A DNA stretch of 30,136 nucleotides from Mnemiopsis leidyi (lineage: Eukaryota > Ctenophora > Tentaculata > Lobata > Bolinopsidae). The notes beneath the pieces are model-generated. The model did not search any database, was not told the DNA's origin, and saw only the letters and a list, made by a program, of their open reading frames with translations. The DNA lies in the NCBI GenBank assembly GCA_000226015.1, contig JH152724.1, forward strand, positions 156,398 to 186,533, read 5' to 3'. Shown here piece after piece: positions 1 through 9,774 of this stretch; position 1 is the first letter of the stretch; each line of letters opens with the position of its first letter. The position numbers were made by a program, and so were the translations under genes.

Positions 1-415
1 TTAAAAATTTTGTCTGGCAACGATGTCACGTTTTCACGGCCTAAAAGTGCTTAATTTTGCTGTGTTAATAGCTTAACAGCGAAATTTTAAGTTTTTACAT
101 CTTGAACAAATATCAAACATTTCACAGCTCAGTAAATTTACAGCGACTTTTGAAGTTGAACCAGTGACAGCAAGTTAATTTTCTAGACATCTAAGAACTA
201 AAAATATGTGTGGCTAACTCATCTTGAAAGTTGATAAACCACATCCACTTGGGCAAGAAAGAGCAACACATGGGTTTGACAATTGATTATTTGTCATGGC
301 CTAATCATTAAATTAAGCTAACGCAAACTGCCTTAACACTGTTCTCAATCTGATACATGAATATATTCTTGTATATAAGCAGCAGACAACCCTACACGCC
401 TGCCCTGATTTCTAG
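1..415. other. Non-coding flank
   Basis: AT-rich sequence with no convincing coding exon. The 3' part has a pyrimidine-containing tract ending in AG at 414-415 that could serve as a splice acceptor for the candidate exon that follows. Confidence 0.4.
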
Positions 416-511
416 GATTTCCAAAGAGCGGAATTCACCCCTGAAGCCGAAAAGTTTCGACGCCCCCAGCTCCAGTCCATTGTTCTAAAGCCAAATTTTC
501 AAGTCACATAG
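416..511 (+). CDS. Candidate terminal coding exon, unrecognised
   Basis: An open frame runs from a possible acceptor (TTTCTAG at 409-415) to a TAG stop at 509-511, giving 31 residues that begin DFQRAEFTPEAEKF and end VLKPNFQVT. It is richer in G+C than its surroundings, which suggests coding. A polyadenylation-type AATAAA lies at 869-874. It would be the last exon of a gene entering from the left, or an alternative last exon of the gene that continues at 1002. I do not recognise the peptide, and an open frame this short can arise by chance. Confidence 0.28.
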   Translation, partial: DFQRAEFTPEAEKFRRPQLQSIVLKPNFQVT

Positions 512-1001
512 CTACTACTTGGTTTAATTCATCATTATTGAATATCACACCCATTTCAAAGGAGCAGTGGCTTCAAACGTCAATATCGACAAAAAATTGT
601 CTAACGACACCGGCCATCTGTGTTAAGTGTTTAATGAAGTCCACTTTCTCGAAAAAACGTTGTTAAAGAACACCAACTATGTACTGCTTTTAGGCTTGAT
701 ACTGTGTTCTTTGCATATACCTTAATTGTTGGAGGATAACTCATAGCTTAACTTAAATATATCATGATTTTAGTTTATTTCACAAATATCATTTGCTTTC
801 CTTTTGAGGCCTTGCATGGCCAAATAAGCCTCTAATGTAATCGTTACTGGAACTGCATTCTATAAAACAATAAATAGGAAAGTAAAAAGAGCGTGTACAC
901 CCCCCTTATTAGTGCAGTTGGTCAAAAAATTGCCGGATTGTGTCAACTATCAACATTTCAAATGTTCAACTTCTCAAAGTCTCTAACTCTCCTTTTTCCA
1001 G

Positions 1002-4000
1002 ATCCTACAAGTGGTGGTAACCTGGGATCGTACAACGTGGGCAGAGTCGCTAACACCATGAGCTACACCTCCAGCTCCAAGAACGCTTGTAATCCTTTCG
1101 TCTCACCCATGGAGACCAAGGTGAGTTCTACAGTTTATTTGAGACGGTTAGAACTTCGAGATAAGTTTTTTAGGGTCCAGGAAGTTTAACTACGCTCAGA
1201 AAAGATGAGGGAACAAGTTCTGTAGTACTGTTTGGTGTTGACCTTAAGTTTAAGTCTTGCTGCTAGGTTTATGTTTCTGTACCTTACCTTCAGTAAAACC
1301 AAAACCAGCAACAACTGACCCTGTTACACTTCTCAACAAACATACAAACATACGCACAGACAAAGGTCCGTTTACGTGTTACTTGTCAACGATGAAGCCG
1401 TCAAGATTTGCCAGGGTGAAAGTGTTGGATAGTTCGATTCGACCGACAAGATTCTGTCCAGTCCATACAGAACTAAGTTAAAGGAGCAGCTGAGGAGGGA
1501 CATGTGAGGATGTGTCAAAGTACAGCGACAAAATCGTGACAATGTAAACCGTACACCCGCACAGACACACGTACAAACTATAGGTACACAAACCGACTGA
1601 AATGTGACATTGATGAACGGAGAGAAGTTGATAATACCCACTCGACCTCGAGCTAGAGACAGGAGGAAACTTTAGTTATAAAGCCAGAGAACTTAAACAC
1701 ACACTCACTTGATTCTCCTGCTCATCTTTTGGAACTTCCCTTCTGCCCGGCCCTGATCCGTGATACAGCACCTGGATCAGATATGATCTGAAAAAGTTAA
1801 AGTTGACAAACCGAATTTGAATTCTCAAAAACTCAGATCAACAAACATATGCTGCCATGTTTATTGTTGAAACTTGAAACACCACCATTCGCCAGGAATT
1901 TGAATCTGAACGGCGAGTAATTAAAGTTAAAAACATATAAGCTGGTTCCTAATCAACAATCAACAGTCACTAAATACCGATCTCTCGACATTGACCACAT
2001 GAATATTTCAGGTGTTCGGTTCAAACAGCTACCACAACTTCTACCACAGAGCCCCTCAAGGCTTCCCTACTCCCACTTACAAGACGGAGCCCGATCAGAG
2101 GTGAGGAAATCTCTCCTACCTTCTTGTACTTAGTTAACCTGTTTCACTATTTCACTCCTACCTCCCTTCGATTCATTCACTCCCTTCACTTCTTTAACTT
2201 CTATCACTCCGTTCACTTCTTCCACTCCTTCACTCTTATCTCCACGGCTTAAGTTCACACTTCGCATGATTTTAAGATTTTCTTCCAAGAAATGACTATT
2301 CAAATCGAAAACGTAAAGGCCGTGTGCAAGAATCAACCGTAATCACGTACAAGAAGGGTGGTTTTCTCAAGATGAAATATCTCTCTAAAAATAATTATAA
2401 AGATAAAATTTCTCTCTAAATAAAATCTAAAGATAAATTATCTCTCTAAAAATAATTTTGAACGCTTCTTATTCCGACAAATTGTGACATAAATCGACTT
2501 ATTTGCTCAGCACACTTTAATGGGCTTACAATTCACGGAGATAGTAACAATCAATTACACATGGTCTTTAGTTTGATCTAGACTCTAAATCAAGTGTTAA
2601 AGTTGATTTTTAACTTAGACTAAGTCCATCGGCACATAGCTCGCACTATCGTAAACTTTCGTCCTAATTTTTCACCCGGTTTAAAAAGTCGGTCTTATGG
2701 GTTTACAAGGATGAACATATACTAACTGGACGATTCATACTTGGATAGAAAAGTTACGATTTAAAGGATTTCCCTAGTACATGGCTTACTGTAGGTCTAT
2801 CCACGGCGGCGGAAATTTGTACACTTTTTGACATTGAAAAGGAGAGGAAGCTTTGATCAAGTTATCAAAGATATACATCTATAACATCATGGGAAGTCTA
2901 ATTAAGTGAAGTTTTCCTTTGGTAGATTAGAAGCTGTGACAAGTAGATTCGAGGGTTAAGTGAATGAAGTGGGGACTAACGATTGTCGGAGATCGTTGAC
3001 ATCATGTATTGACTGGAGTTACACTTGTTGGATTACAGGACAGTATCCGTCTTATAGCACGTGCTGTACGTCCTCCAGAACACATGAGAGTCACGTGATT
3101 CATCACGTTACCATAACACCCCAGCTGACCAAACTCGCTACAGTGTATACGTTCACATGACGGCCAGGGTCGCGCGCTATAAGCACACACATAGTGTTGA
3201 AATGCTGACTGTGTTTGTTTAAACCCCCACCAGCCCACGTGATAGGATCCTTCGTCTCCATTGGTCACCTGATTGCTGTGAAGTCACCTTATTGGCTACA
3301 GGGCCCCATGCAGCTTAAACCGGGTTAACGTTGTTGTTTAACCTTAATCGAAGCACGCTTGGCGCTGCCGTCCAGTCGAAAGAGATACACGTAGGTTGCC
3401 ATGACAACGAGGATTGCAGTGGCAATGTGGATGCCCTACAAGATCGCAGTACTGACAGAAGTTAGAAATGAGATAAGAGAGGACTGGCCAATGAGGAGCG
3501 AGCTGACTCACTGAGACTGTCTCACTTGACGGGGCAACACAGGGAGAGGGGGAGAAGGTTTGCTTGCACTCCTCGCACCTCCTCTCCCTCCTCTCAGCAT
3601 CTCTGTTGCGGTGACGTCATCAACTTGGAGAAGGTTAGAGAAAAAGAACAAATTAGCGCGTTGACAGGCGGCCTAGGAACCAGGAGATCTTAGAAGTGAA
3701 CGAGACTCAGTTGTTGGGGCAAAGAAAACTGGTCCACAAAACAGCCTTCTCTTTGTCATCCGCTTCTGACGTTCTTTAGGAGAAGCATTCAAAACGTAAA
3801 GCATATTAAAGTTAAACGGAGAATTGTAATGGCTTTCAATTCAATTGTTCTGTACGAAATTAAAACTTTTGATGGTGTTTAACTCGAAAATACATTGCCA
3901 TGGTCAGACCTGAACTAGTAGGCAACTTGAAACCTCAAGTATCTAGTTTGCAAAATTAAAATTAACCTTCAAATAAATCATCTTAAACTCACAATTAAGA

Positions 4001-4242
4001 CAGACCCGCAAAAACTCCATTCAACCTCATCAAACCACCAGTGTAAAGCTAGGAAACCGTTCTTTCGACCATTCATCCTTAACATCGAAAAAATCTTACA
4101 ATTCAATATTTTAACCACCCATCTTGAATACCAAACCGAGCCAACAAACCCTTCTTTCAGGGCTGCATTTCTGAACCCGTTGAACGGTTTTGGAGCAGTA
4201 ACCCAGCCTCACCTTACCATGATCGGATCTACCAACAAATAG
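1002..4242 (+). CDS. 3' part of an unrecognised gene, three exons (1002-1120, 2012-2100, 4161-4242)
   Basis: Three exons join in one frame. Exon 1002-1120 is preceded by a T-rich tract and CCAG and ends ACCAAG before GTGAGT. Exon 2012-2100 starts after TTTCAG and ends CAGAG before GTGAGG. Exon 4161-4242 starts after TTCTTTCAG and ends in TAG. Phases agree (0, then 2). The joined C-terminus is 94 complete codons, rich in Ser, Asn, Pro, Tyr and His, with segments such as NPFVSPMETKVFGSNSYHNF, FPTPTYKTEP and FLNPLNGFGAV. There is no membrane segment and no known domain. The low-complexity style would suit the tail of a transcription factor or a small ciliary microtubule-associated protein, but neither is demonstrated. 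The first exon needs one base from an upstream exon, so the 5' end lies outside the window or in an exon I cannot see. AATAAA near 4809 and 4866 could end the transcript. Confidence 0.55.
1121..2011 (+). other. Intron of the three-exon + strand gene
   Basis: Starts GTGAGTTC and ends ATTTCAG. No further coding or repeat content stands out. ORFs on both strands here lack exon-like support. Confidence 0.45.
2140..2245. repeat. Pyrimidine-rich low-complexity tract
   Basis: Degenerate TTCACTYC-like repeats (for example TTCACTCCCTTCACTTC) give a strongly C/T-biased top strand at the start of the large intron. They create a long spurious reverse-strand ORF. Confidence 0.7.
2375..2457. repeat. Short AT-rich tandem repeat
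   Basis: About two and a half imperfect units containing ATCTCTCTAAAAATAATT and AAAGATAAA. The repeat is intronic and no function is apparent. Confidence 0.6.
3325..3600 (-). CDS. Probable two-exon gene for a 61-residue single-pass membrane protein
   Basis: Exon 1 (3600-3526) starts at ATG and encodes 25 residues, MLRGGRGGARSASKP then PLPVLPRQ. The donor is CAA/GTGAGA. The 90-nt intron has a TTTCTAAC branch-point-like sequence and a TTGTAG acceptor. Exon 2 (3435-3325) continues in phase 0 with a hydrophobic helix, roughly residues 28-43 (HIATAILVVMATYVYL), then a basic tail ending KVKQQR and a TAA stop. The Arg/Ser-rich, acid-free N-terminus looks like a mitochondrial presequence, so a small inner-membrane protein is plausible by inference. 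I recognise no family. The gene lies antisense within the large intron of the + strand gene, in a GC-rich patch with a CRE 12 bp upstream of the ATG. A short out-of-frame uORF beginning in the CRE overlaps the start codon. Confidence 0.55.
3612..3619 (-). promoter_or_regulatory. Consensus CRE (TGACGTCA)
   Basis: A palindromic cAMP-response element octamer lies 12 bp 5' of the ATG of the small antisense membrane-protein gene, in the GC-rich segment 3600-3720. A position this close to the ATG would imply a short leader or a core-promoter role. This is a motif match only. Confidence 0.4.
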
Positions 4243-6130
4243 CTCTTCCTGGACTCCTCAAGATAGAACCAGTCCAGAATCTAGATGATCGATGGTGAAG
4301 GGAATGTACGTGATGTAGTTGTTGTCATGGAAACGCCAGTTGTCGTCATGGAGACCCCCCTGTACGTGTAGAGAGTTAGAGACTCTGAGATATTGATGTT
4401 TTGTAGAAGTTAGCTTAACGATGTTTCACGATGATTAGCGATGTCTCACGGAGACACCTGGATTGAACAACCGAATTGAGTTAACAGTATAAAGATGTGC
4501 CCGTAGTCATAGACCGAGACTCTGAGTTGTGCATGAGACAGAAAAGATTTGACATTGAAAATTTGTACGTATTATTGTGAGTTAAATCGCCCTATTTGTG
4601 AATATTTTATGCTTCAGTTGATATAATAGCTTTGATTTATTTTCTTTTATGTTTTTGATAGCAAAAGATGTTTTCGGAATTACTGCAAATATTCATAGTT
4701 TAATCTTTGCCCAAATTTCTGAAATAGAACTTTATCTATTGCTCCACCAGATAAGTAATTACTTTAATTCCTAACCATCGCTTCCGTTCCTACGATTAAT
4801 TAAGACATAATAAACTTCATAAGGTTAAAATTAATATATAATCCAAATAAGCCTGTACAAAAAGAATAAAATTCACCGACTCTCTAACTATCTTTTGATT
4901 ATTCGTAATTCGCTCTATTTCTAATTTAACCTTTTCAAGAATCAATTCTATAGATAATTGAAATATGTTTGTACTATTATATGTTGTCCCTGAGAATGAG
5001 CAGCTGCGTGGTGTTTCTTAAGAATAGTAATAGAATTAGAAGAGATTTGGTGTTTTCTAACGGATCTATTTCTTATAACCTGAGTGAACCTTTAGATAGT
5101 GATACTAGTGCAACATATCGTTCACAAAACACCGAATCTTATTCTATTTAAAAATATGATATTCGAAATTGAAATTTCGATAACTTCACTTGAGTAATGT
5201 CAAGAAACTGTTAACCTTTAAAGCACTGTCATAACAGCTTTTCGATTCTTGTTTTTTTTCTATTTCGAATACGACTAAACCTCTGTAATTACTGATTGTT
5301 GGTAATTTGTGTGTCATGTAAATTTAAAGTTGGTTTTCCAACGATATTATTATTTTTTGACTTTTAACAAAAGACAAGTATCCATGTGTTTACAGTTATA
5401 CGATATGGCCGGGACTGAATATAAAACAGATGAAGTCTAGGGTTGGATAACCGGGGTTCAGTAATAAATAACGTCAATATTACATCCGCTAATGTCTAAC
5501 ATTTCTAATTAAAAGAAAATTAAATTCCTGATTGCATTGCTTCAAGTAGACTCAACCGACTAGCAAGTTGAGGATAATCCATTATGCGGCTACGGTTCAA
5601 GAAATAGGGTCATAACAACGGCTCCAATAAAGGATTTATTGTCTGACGTCAACGACTGGATTCAACCTTGCCAGGTTGTCATGGTGTGGCTCTGACAAGG
5701 AAGATTATAACCATGTCTCAGTTTCTGAAATAAAGTCCATTAATCTTGATGTTAATTCATGTATATGTAAATGTTATAAGACAAAATCACCAAGAAACCA
5801 CCTCCTAGCCAAAATGCTCTGGTATTATTCTCTGCTAGATCAAATAAGATAAGACCTCCAACTTCGAAATTCATGACTGACATTCAAGCTCATTTTCTTG
5901 AAGAAACGTAAACTTTTGCTTGTTCTGTTGTCTCATGTACCGATTGATTTCAATATTCGTTAAACTAGGCCAGCTCGGCTTTACCAACTGTTTCTTTAGT
6001 AGATTATACTTTATCCTTTAACCTAGGACAAAATGAATTTCAGTCAGGCGATGCATTGTTAATTCTCCGTTTAGGAATTTAAAAACAAGAGAAATTGTTG
6101 ACTGAGTTATTACCTTAATACGTTCTATCA
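4243..6130. other. Intergenic AT-rich sequence
   Basis: No exon-like frame with supporting splice sites. A short direct repeat of a GTTGTCATGGA-type motif occurs near 4318-4355, and AATAAA signals near 4809 and 4866 could serve the upstream gene. The small ORF at 4969-5151 has no supporting features. Confidence 0.4.
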
Positions 6131-6140
6131 AGTCAATATA

Positions 6141-6327
6141 TCAGTCAGTGAGTCAGCCAATAAGTAAGATACTTAGCCAGCCGGTCAGCAAGTAAGCACG
6201 TCATTCACCCAGTCAGCCAATCGGTCACTAAGTCAGTAAGTCAGTCAGCAGGTCAGTCAATCGGTCTCTTAGTCAGTCAGTCGGTTAGTCAATCGGTCTC
6301 TTAGTCGGTTAGTCAGTTTTTTAGTCG
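6141..6327. repeat. Degenerate tetranucleotide repeat (GTCA/GTCN)
   Basis: Runs of AGTCAGTCAGTC and variants (GGTCAGTCAATCGGTCTCTT) occur over about 190 bp, with a higher-order repeat of AGTCAATCGGTCTCTTAGTC inside. It is a diverged microsatellite. Confidence 0.8.
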
Positions 6328-6385
6328 AAAGTCACGTGATAGACAGCAAGATTATCATATATTTCTGGTCACAGATACATGTACC

Positions 6386-6470
6386 AAGGTATGCTGTTAA
6401 GGGGCTATGCTGTAGGACGTAGATACCTTGTACCTTCGTCCTACAGCATAGTCCCTTAACAAGATACCTT
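6386..6470. repeat. 34-bp foldback hairpin with 17-nt loop
   Basis: Arm 6386-6419 and arm 6437-6470 are near-perfect inverted copies. Over 34 pairs there are two adjacent mismatches (positions 8 and 9) and one G:U-compatible pair (position 19). The outer sequence AAGGTAT is echoed in the loop as ATACCTT, which allows an alternative fold. Size (85 nt) and pairing suit either a pre-miRNA-like hairpin or a minimal foldback element. Nothing here distinguishes them. Confidence 0.75.
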
Positions 6471-6509
6471 AAAATTTTCTGCGGAAAAGCATGTCATGGA
6501 CAGAGTCAG

Positions 6510-7140
6510 ATGATATCCAAGTTGTCAAACAAAGGTGACGAAGATATCCTACGAGCTAGGAGGGGCGGTGCTACACTGTATCACCCATCACAATCTAATA
6601 GCGAGCACTCATCGCCAAACCTGTTTTCACCCCTCACACTTCTACCCAACTTCAGATTGTCCAGTGCACGTGCACAAATTTCAGTGCACGTGCACATCAA
6701 ATCGCACGTGTCACACTCTTCTCCGGTAGATGGGGCTTCACACATCATGGGACAGCCCAGAGAGGGCATAGGGGCTAGCACGAGCGGCCTGTCAGCGGCA
6801 CACAGTTAAACCGAAATTTGGTCAACTTTTACAGCTTCGAATTTAGAAATTTTAAACTCCGTTCTTTCAGTTTGTCTCCATTTACACCTCATCGCGGGTG
6901 CATCCACCTGACATCCGATAAGCTTTCAGCCCTGTTACTGCCGACTTCGCCCGGTTTCAGGACCTCTCAACTGTCACTATAACCCCTTCAGCGTATCCAG
7001 CGGTTACATCCCAACCGATATTCCAGCCTCAGATAAAGGGAGTCAGGGCTGCTGATAGGAGACCAGTCCAGGGAGCTGGTGAAGATGAAAGATACCGGGA
7101 GACAGGAGAGAAGATACCGGCTGGAGACGATTCCCTACAG
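6510..7140 (+). other. Coding-like block; best candidate exon 6961-7140
   Basis: GC content rises here. An open frame to a stop at 6807-6809 yields a Ser/His-rich peptide (SNSEHSSPNLFSPL, ending STSGLSAAHS). Separately, 6961-7140 is exactly 60 open codons between a pyrimidine-rich CGGTTTCAG acceptor and a CTACAG/GTGTGA donor, encoding a hydrophilic peptide with TITPSAYPAVTSQPIFQPQ and EDERYRETGEKIPAGDD. A second possible acceptor is at 6870. The parts cannot be joined with certainty and no family is recognised. This could be a real gene fragment or a decayed one. Confidence 0.28.
6664..6710. promoter_or_regulatory. Cluster of three CACGTG E-boxes
   Basis: The 12-bp palindrome GTGCACGTGCAC occurs at 6664-6675 and again, identically, at 6684-6695. 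A third CACGTG lies at 6705-6710. CACGTG is the core bound by bHLH-zip factors such as USF and Myc/Max; a regulatory role here is inference. Confidence 0.35.
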
Positions 7141-7162
7141 GTGTGATACAGCTGTATCACAC
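7141..7162. repeat. Perfect 22-bp palindrome
   Basis: GTGTGATACAG is followed at once by its reverse complement. It sits exactly at the possible donor of the 60-codon candidate exon and is bracketed by CTACAG on both sides. Confidence 0.8.
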
Positions 7163-7239
7163 CTCTACAGGTGGAGCAGATATCACCAGTCACCACTTTC
7201 TCTCCAACTCCTGCTCCCTCATCTCACACGCCCCGTGAT

Positions 7240-7667
7240 GCCAGATTTATTGCGAGGAACGCCCCGTGAGGCCGAATGTATCGGGGAAACACGCTTTGGT
7301 GAAACATTTACTAAGAGAAACACGGTGTGCTGCTACTGCTCGATTTACTTAGAGAAACATGCAGTGCTGCTAGATTTACTGAGAAATACATGCGGTGCTC
7401 AGGTGCTGGTGGATTTACTAAGAGAAACATGCCGTGCTGCAAGATTCAATGAGAGGAACATGCCGTACTGCAAGATTCAATGAGAGGAACATGCCGTACT
7501 GCAAGATTCGATGAGAGGAACATGCCGTACTGCAAGATTCAATGAGAGGAACATGCCGTGCTGCAAGATTCGATGAGAGAAACATGCCGTACTGCAAGAT
7601 TCGATGAGAGAAACATGCCGTACTGCAAGATTCAATGAAAGAAACATGCTGCCCTGCTAGATTCACT
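7240..7667. repeat. 31-bp minisatellite
   Basis: Eight units with exact 31-bp spacing begin at 7420, 7451, 7482, 7513, 7544, 7575, 7606 and 7637. The core is GAGAGGAACATGCCGTACTG followed by CAAGATTCAAT. More diverged, longer units extend left to about 7240. Because 31 is not a multiple of three, the array reads through in shifted frames and produces spurious ORFs on both strands. Confidence 0.93.
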
Positions 7668-7699
7668 GACGAAGAAAAGATACTACCAAGGCTTACCAA

Positions 7700-8479
7700 T
7701 AAACTAGCTTAACTTCTTGTCTCATTATTCAATTTTTCCAGTTCTATCTATATTTACCAGCTCTATCTTCAACCAAAATTCTAATTTCTTCTTTTGTTAC
7801 ACTTAAGATCAACCTCGGTCGCGCCAAACAGCCTACTATAAGGTTTGTATAGTCTACCGATTACCGAAAGCACTAAATTGGATACAGTAAAGATCAAACT
7901 GAGAGTGAGTTCAACAATGTTTTTGTTAATCTCTTCTTGACTCGACTGCGGACTGATAGATATAGGATTGAATGGAAATTCATCAATTTATTCCTACGTT
8001 ACTACGCCGTTTTGATGTTTGCGTTTCATTGCTCAACAGCCGTTTAAGATCAAATTTAAGATTTACTACGCAGTCATCATTTTAAAGGTCATACTCCGTA
8101 GTCCTTACACTAAAACGTAATCTAGCCAACGAAATAAGCTATTTGAGGGTCCTTTGATGCCCCAGTCTTTATATGACCATCGATTGGTGGACAATAGTTG
8201 CGTCTTTGATGCAACTTCATGGGCCTGTACAATCGTTCTATTTTATTTTCATGTAATAAAAGAAGGAGGGTTCCAGATCACTTCCATCCGAAAGATATAA
8301 CATTATTCCTAACGTAGCGCAGAGTCTAAACGACCACGGGTAGCAGGTTTACCTGTGTCACTCTGCCAACACGTGCCATATTTATCGCTCGAATCTCGCT
8401 AAGTCGGGCAGATGGTTAAACTTACCGATTCATACTGTTATATAACACACGTGCAGAAAACGAGCTCTCTCTGATCACT
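7700..8479. other. Intergenic and probable GPCR upstream region
   Basis: No coding sequence seen. Two CACGTG E-boxes lie at 8370-8375 and 8448-8453 in the last 130 bp, upstream of a TATA-like element. Confidence 0.4.
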
Positions 8480-8487
8480 TATAAATA
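8480..8487 (+). promoter_or_regulatory. TATA-like element (TATAAATA)
   Basis: A TATA-box match lies about 180 bp upstream of the GPCR start codon, which would leave a 5' leader of about 150 nt. AT-rich context makes chance matches common. Confidence 0.3.
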
Positions 8488-8667
8488 TTACCATGCCAGC
8501 GATCATTTACTATTCCAGCCTGCCTCCCATTTGCAAAAAAATTAACAACCGACTTTGGGGACACCACGGTCTCCTTACCTATAGATCAACATCTTTCTGT
8601 CCCTTTTTAACTCTGAAGATAACTGCATCAGTGATTGGATTGAAGAACCTTTTTAAAAAAACTGACG

Positions 8668-9570
8668 ATGGAAAACTTTACAAACTCCGACATTGAATTT
8701 GATAGTGTCTCAAGAATTTTCTTGGTTGGCTGGAACGTCATCTCTGTGCTTCTATCGTTGCTCGGCAACACGTTTGTTCTTGTTGCCTCAAAACACGGCA
8801 AAGCCGTAAAGCTGGACAGAGTATCGATAGTTCTGCTGGAAAATCTGGCGGTATCAGACATTGGAATCTCCCTTTTTACTATCTTGCCACCTCTATTTTG
8901 GCTGTACATATTAAATCCTGGGAGCTGTTATGCCACGTACGTTACGACATGGCTATCTAAAATCACCATTGTTCCTGCTTGGACTTTTATGACAACAGGC
9001 ATACTGCTCCTCCCATTTCTCAACTGTTGTAAGTTGTTTAGCTTGTTGTTTCCTCTAAGAGCTAGGACTTGGCGATGTAGGGACGGTTACAGGATTGTAG
9101 CAGCTGTCTGGACGATAGTCGCTCTCATTAACTCTGGAACTTGGATAGCTTTCTATAACCAACGTTTAGAATTTTCTGCGCTTATGGCATTCTCGGCATC
9201 ATGTACTTTGCTATTACTTTTTGTAGTATTGACATCTACTTTTGGTCTACTTCTCAAAGTTCACAAAGCTCGGGGATTGAGGGGACAGGGGGTGTTTTCC
9301 GTAATCCTAGTTTCAGTCGTATTCTTGGTAAGCTACATTCCGTCGTTAATTTTTTCTTCCCTTCAAGACGCAATAAATGGGACTGGAATGGATTATTTGT
9401 CTTCAGAAAAATTGATTTCTTTTAACGTATACTACATCAACTGCTTTGCAAATCCGGTGATATACTATTTCACACTGCAAAGTTTTAAGGAATACGTCGA
9501 TTTAATATTTCGACAATGCACAAACAAATTCAGTATATCGCGATCGATACAACCATATGGTGGGAATTAA
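8668..9570 (+). CDS. Class A (rhodopsin-like) G-protein-coupled receptor, orphan
   Basis: A complete 300-residue ORF in one exon encodes a seven-helix plasma-membrane receptor. The N-terminus is short, with an N-glycosylation site (NFT, 3-5). TM1 carries the GN pair (33-34). TM2 has LAVSD with the conserved Asp64. The TM3 cysteine is C87. The TM3 end reads CKL (121-123) before LFPLRA where most class A receptors have DRY. TM6 has SYIP and TM7 has NPVIY (262-266), followed by a helix-8-like segment. The second extracellular loop is short and has no cysteine to pair with C87. Ligand and coupling cannot be inferred. Intronless class A receptors are common in cnidarians and other invertebrates. 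The ATG at 8668 gives a complete N-terminus; no upstream exon is needed. Confidence 0.92.
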   Translation: MENFTNSDIEFDSVSRIFLVGWNVISVLLSLLGNTFVLVASKHGKAVKLDRVSIVLLENLAVSDIGISLFTILPPLFWLYILNPGSCYATYVTTWLSKITIVPAWTFMTTGILLLPFLNCCKLFSLLFPLRARTWRCRDGYRIVAAVWTIVALINSGTWIAFYNQRLEFSALMAFSASCTLLLLFVVLTSTFGLLLKVHKARGLRGQGVFSVILVSVVFLVSYIPSLIFSSLQDAINGTGMDYLSSEKLISFNVYYINCFANPVIYYFTLQSFKEYVDLIFRQCTNKFSISRSIQPYGGN

Positions 9571-9774
9571 AGACGTGAAAGTTATAATTACTTCAAGCGA
9601 ACTCTAGCCGTTTGTTTCGTCTGATTGCTTAGAGGGAAATTCTTTCAAAGAACTCTGACCGTTTTTAACTCACTGTAACTGTAATCAGAGCGGAAAATGA
9701 ACTTCAGAATTTAGCGTCCTGGCCAGTGGTCAATAATGAAATGTTAACGAGTTCAGAATTCAGTAAAAAGATTG

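Noticed and set aside
893-1189. 98-codon ORF over the first + strand exon
   Set aside because: It starts at GTG in the intron and reads past the donor; the real exon is 1002-1120.
1431-1450. GTTCGATTCGACC-like sequence resembling a tRNA B box
   Set aside because: No A box or acceptor stem at the right distance; not a tRNA gene.
3002-3268. 88-codon minus-strand ORF downstream of the small antisense gene
   Set aside because: No splice support or motif; more likely 3' untranslated or intronic sequence.
7420-7667. CRISPR array
   Set aside because: Contiguous tandem units without spacers, in a eukaryotic sequence.
7418-7699. 93-codon minus-strand ORF with repeated peptide
   Set aside because: It is produced by the 31-bp minisatellite; three units equal 93 nt, so the peptide simply cycles.
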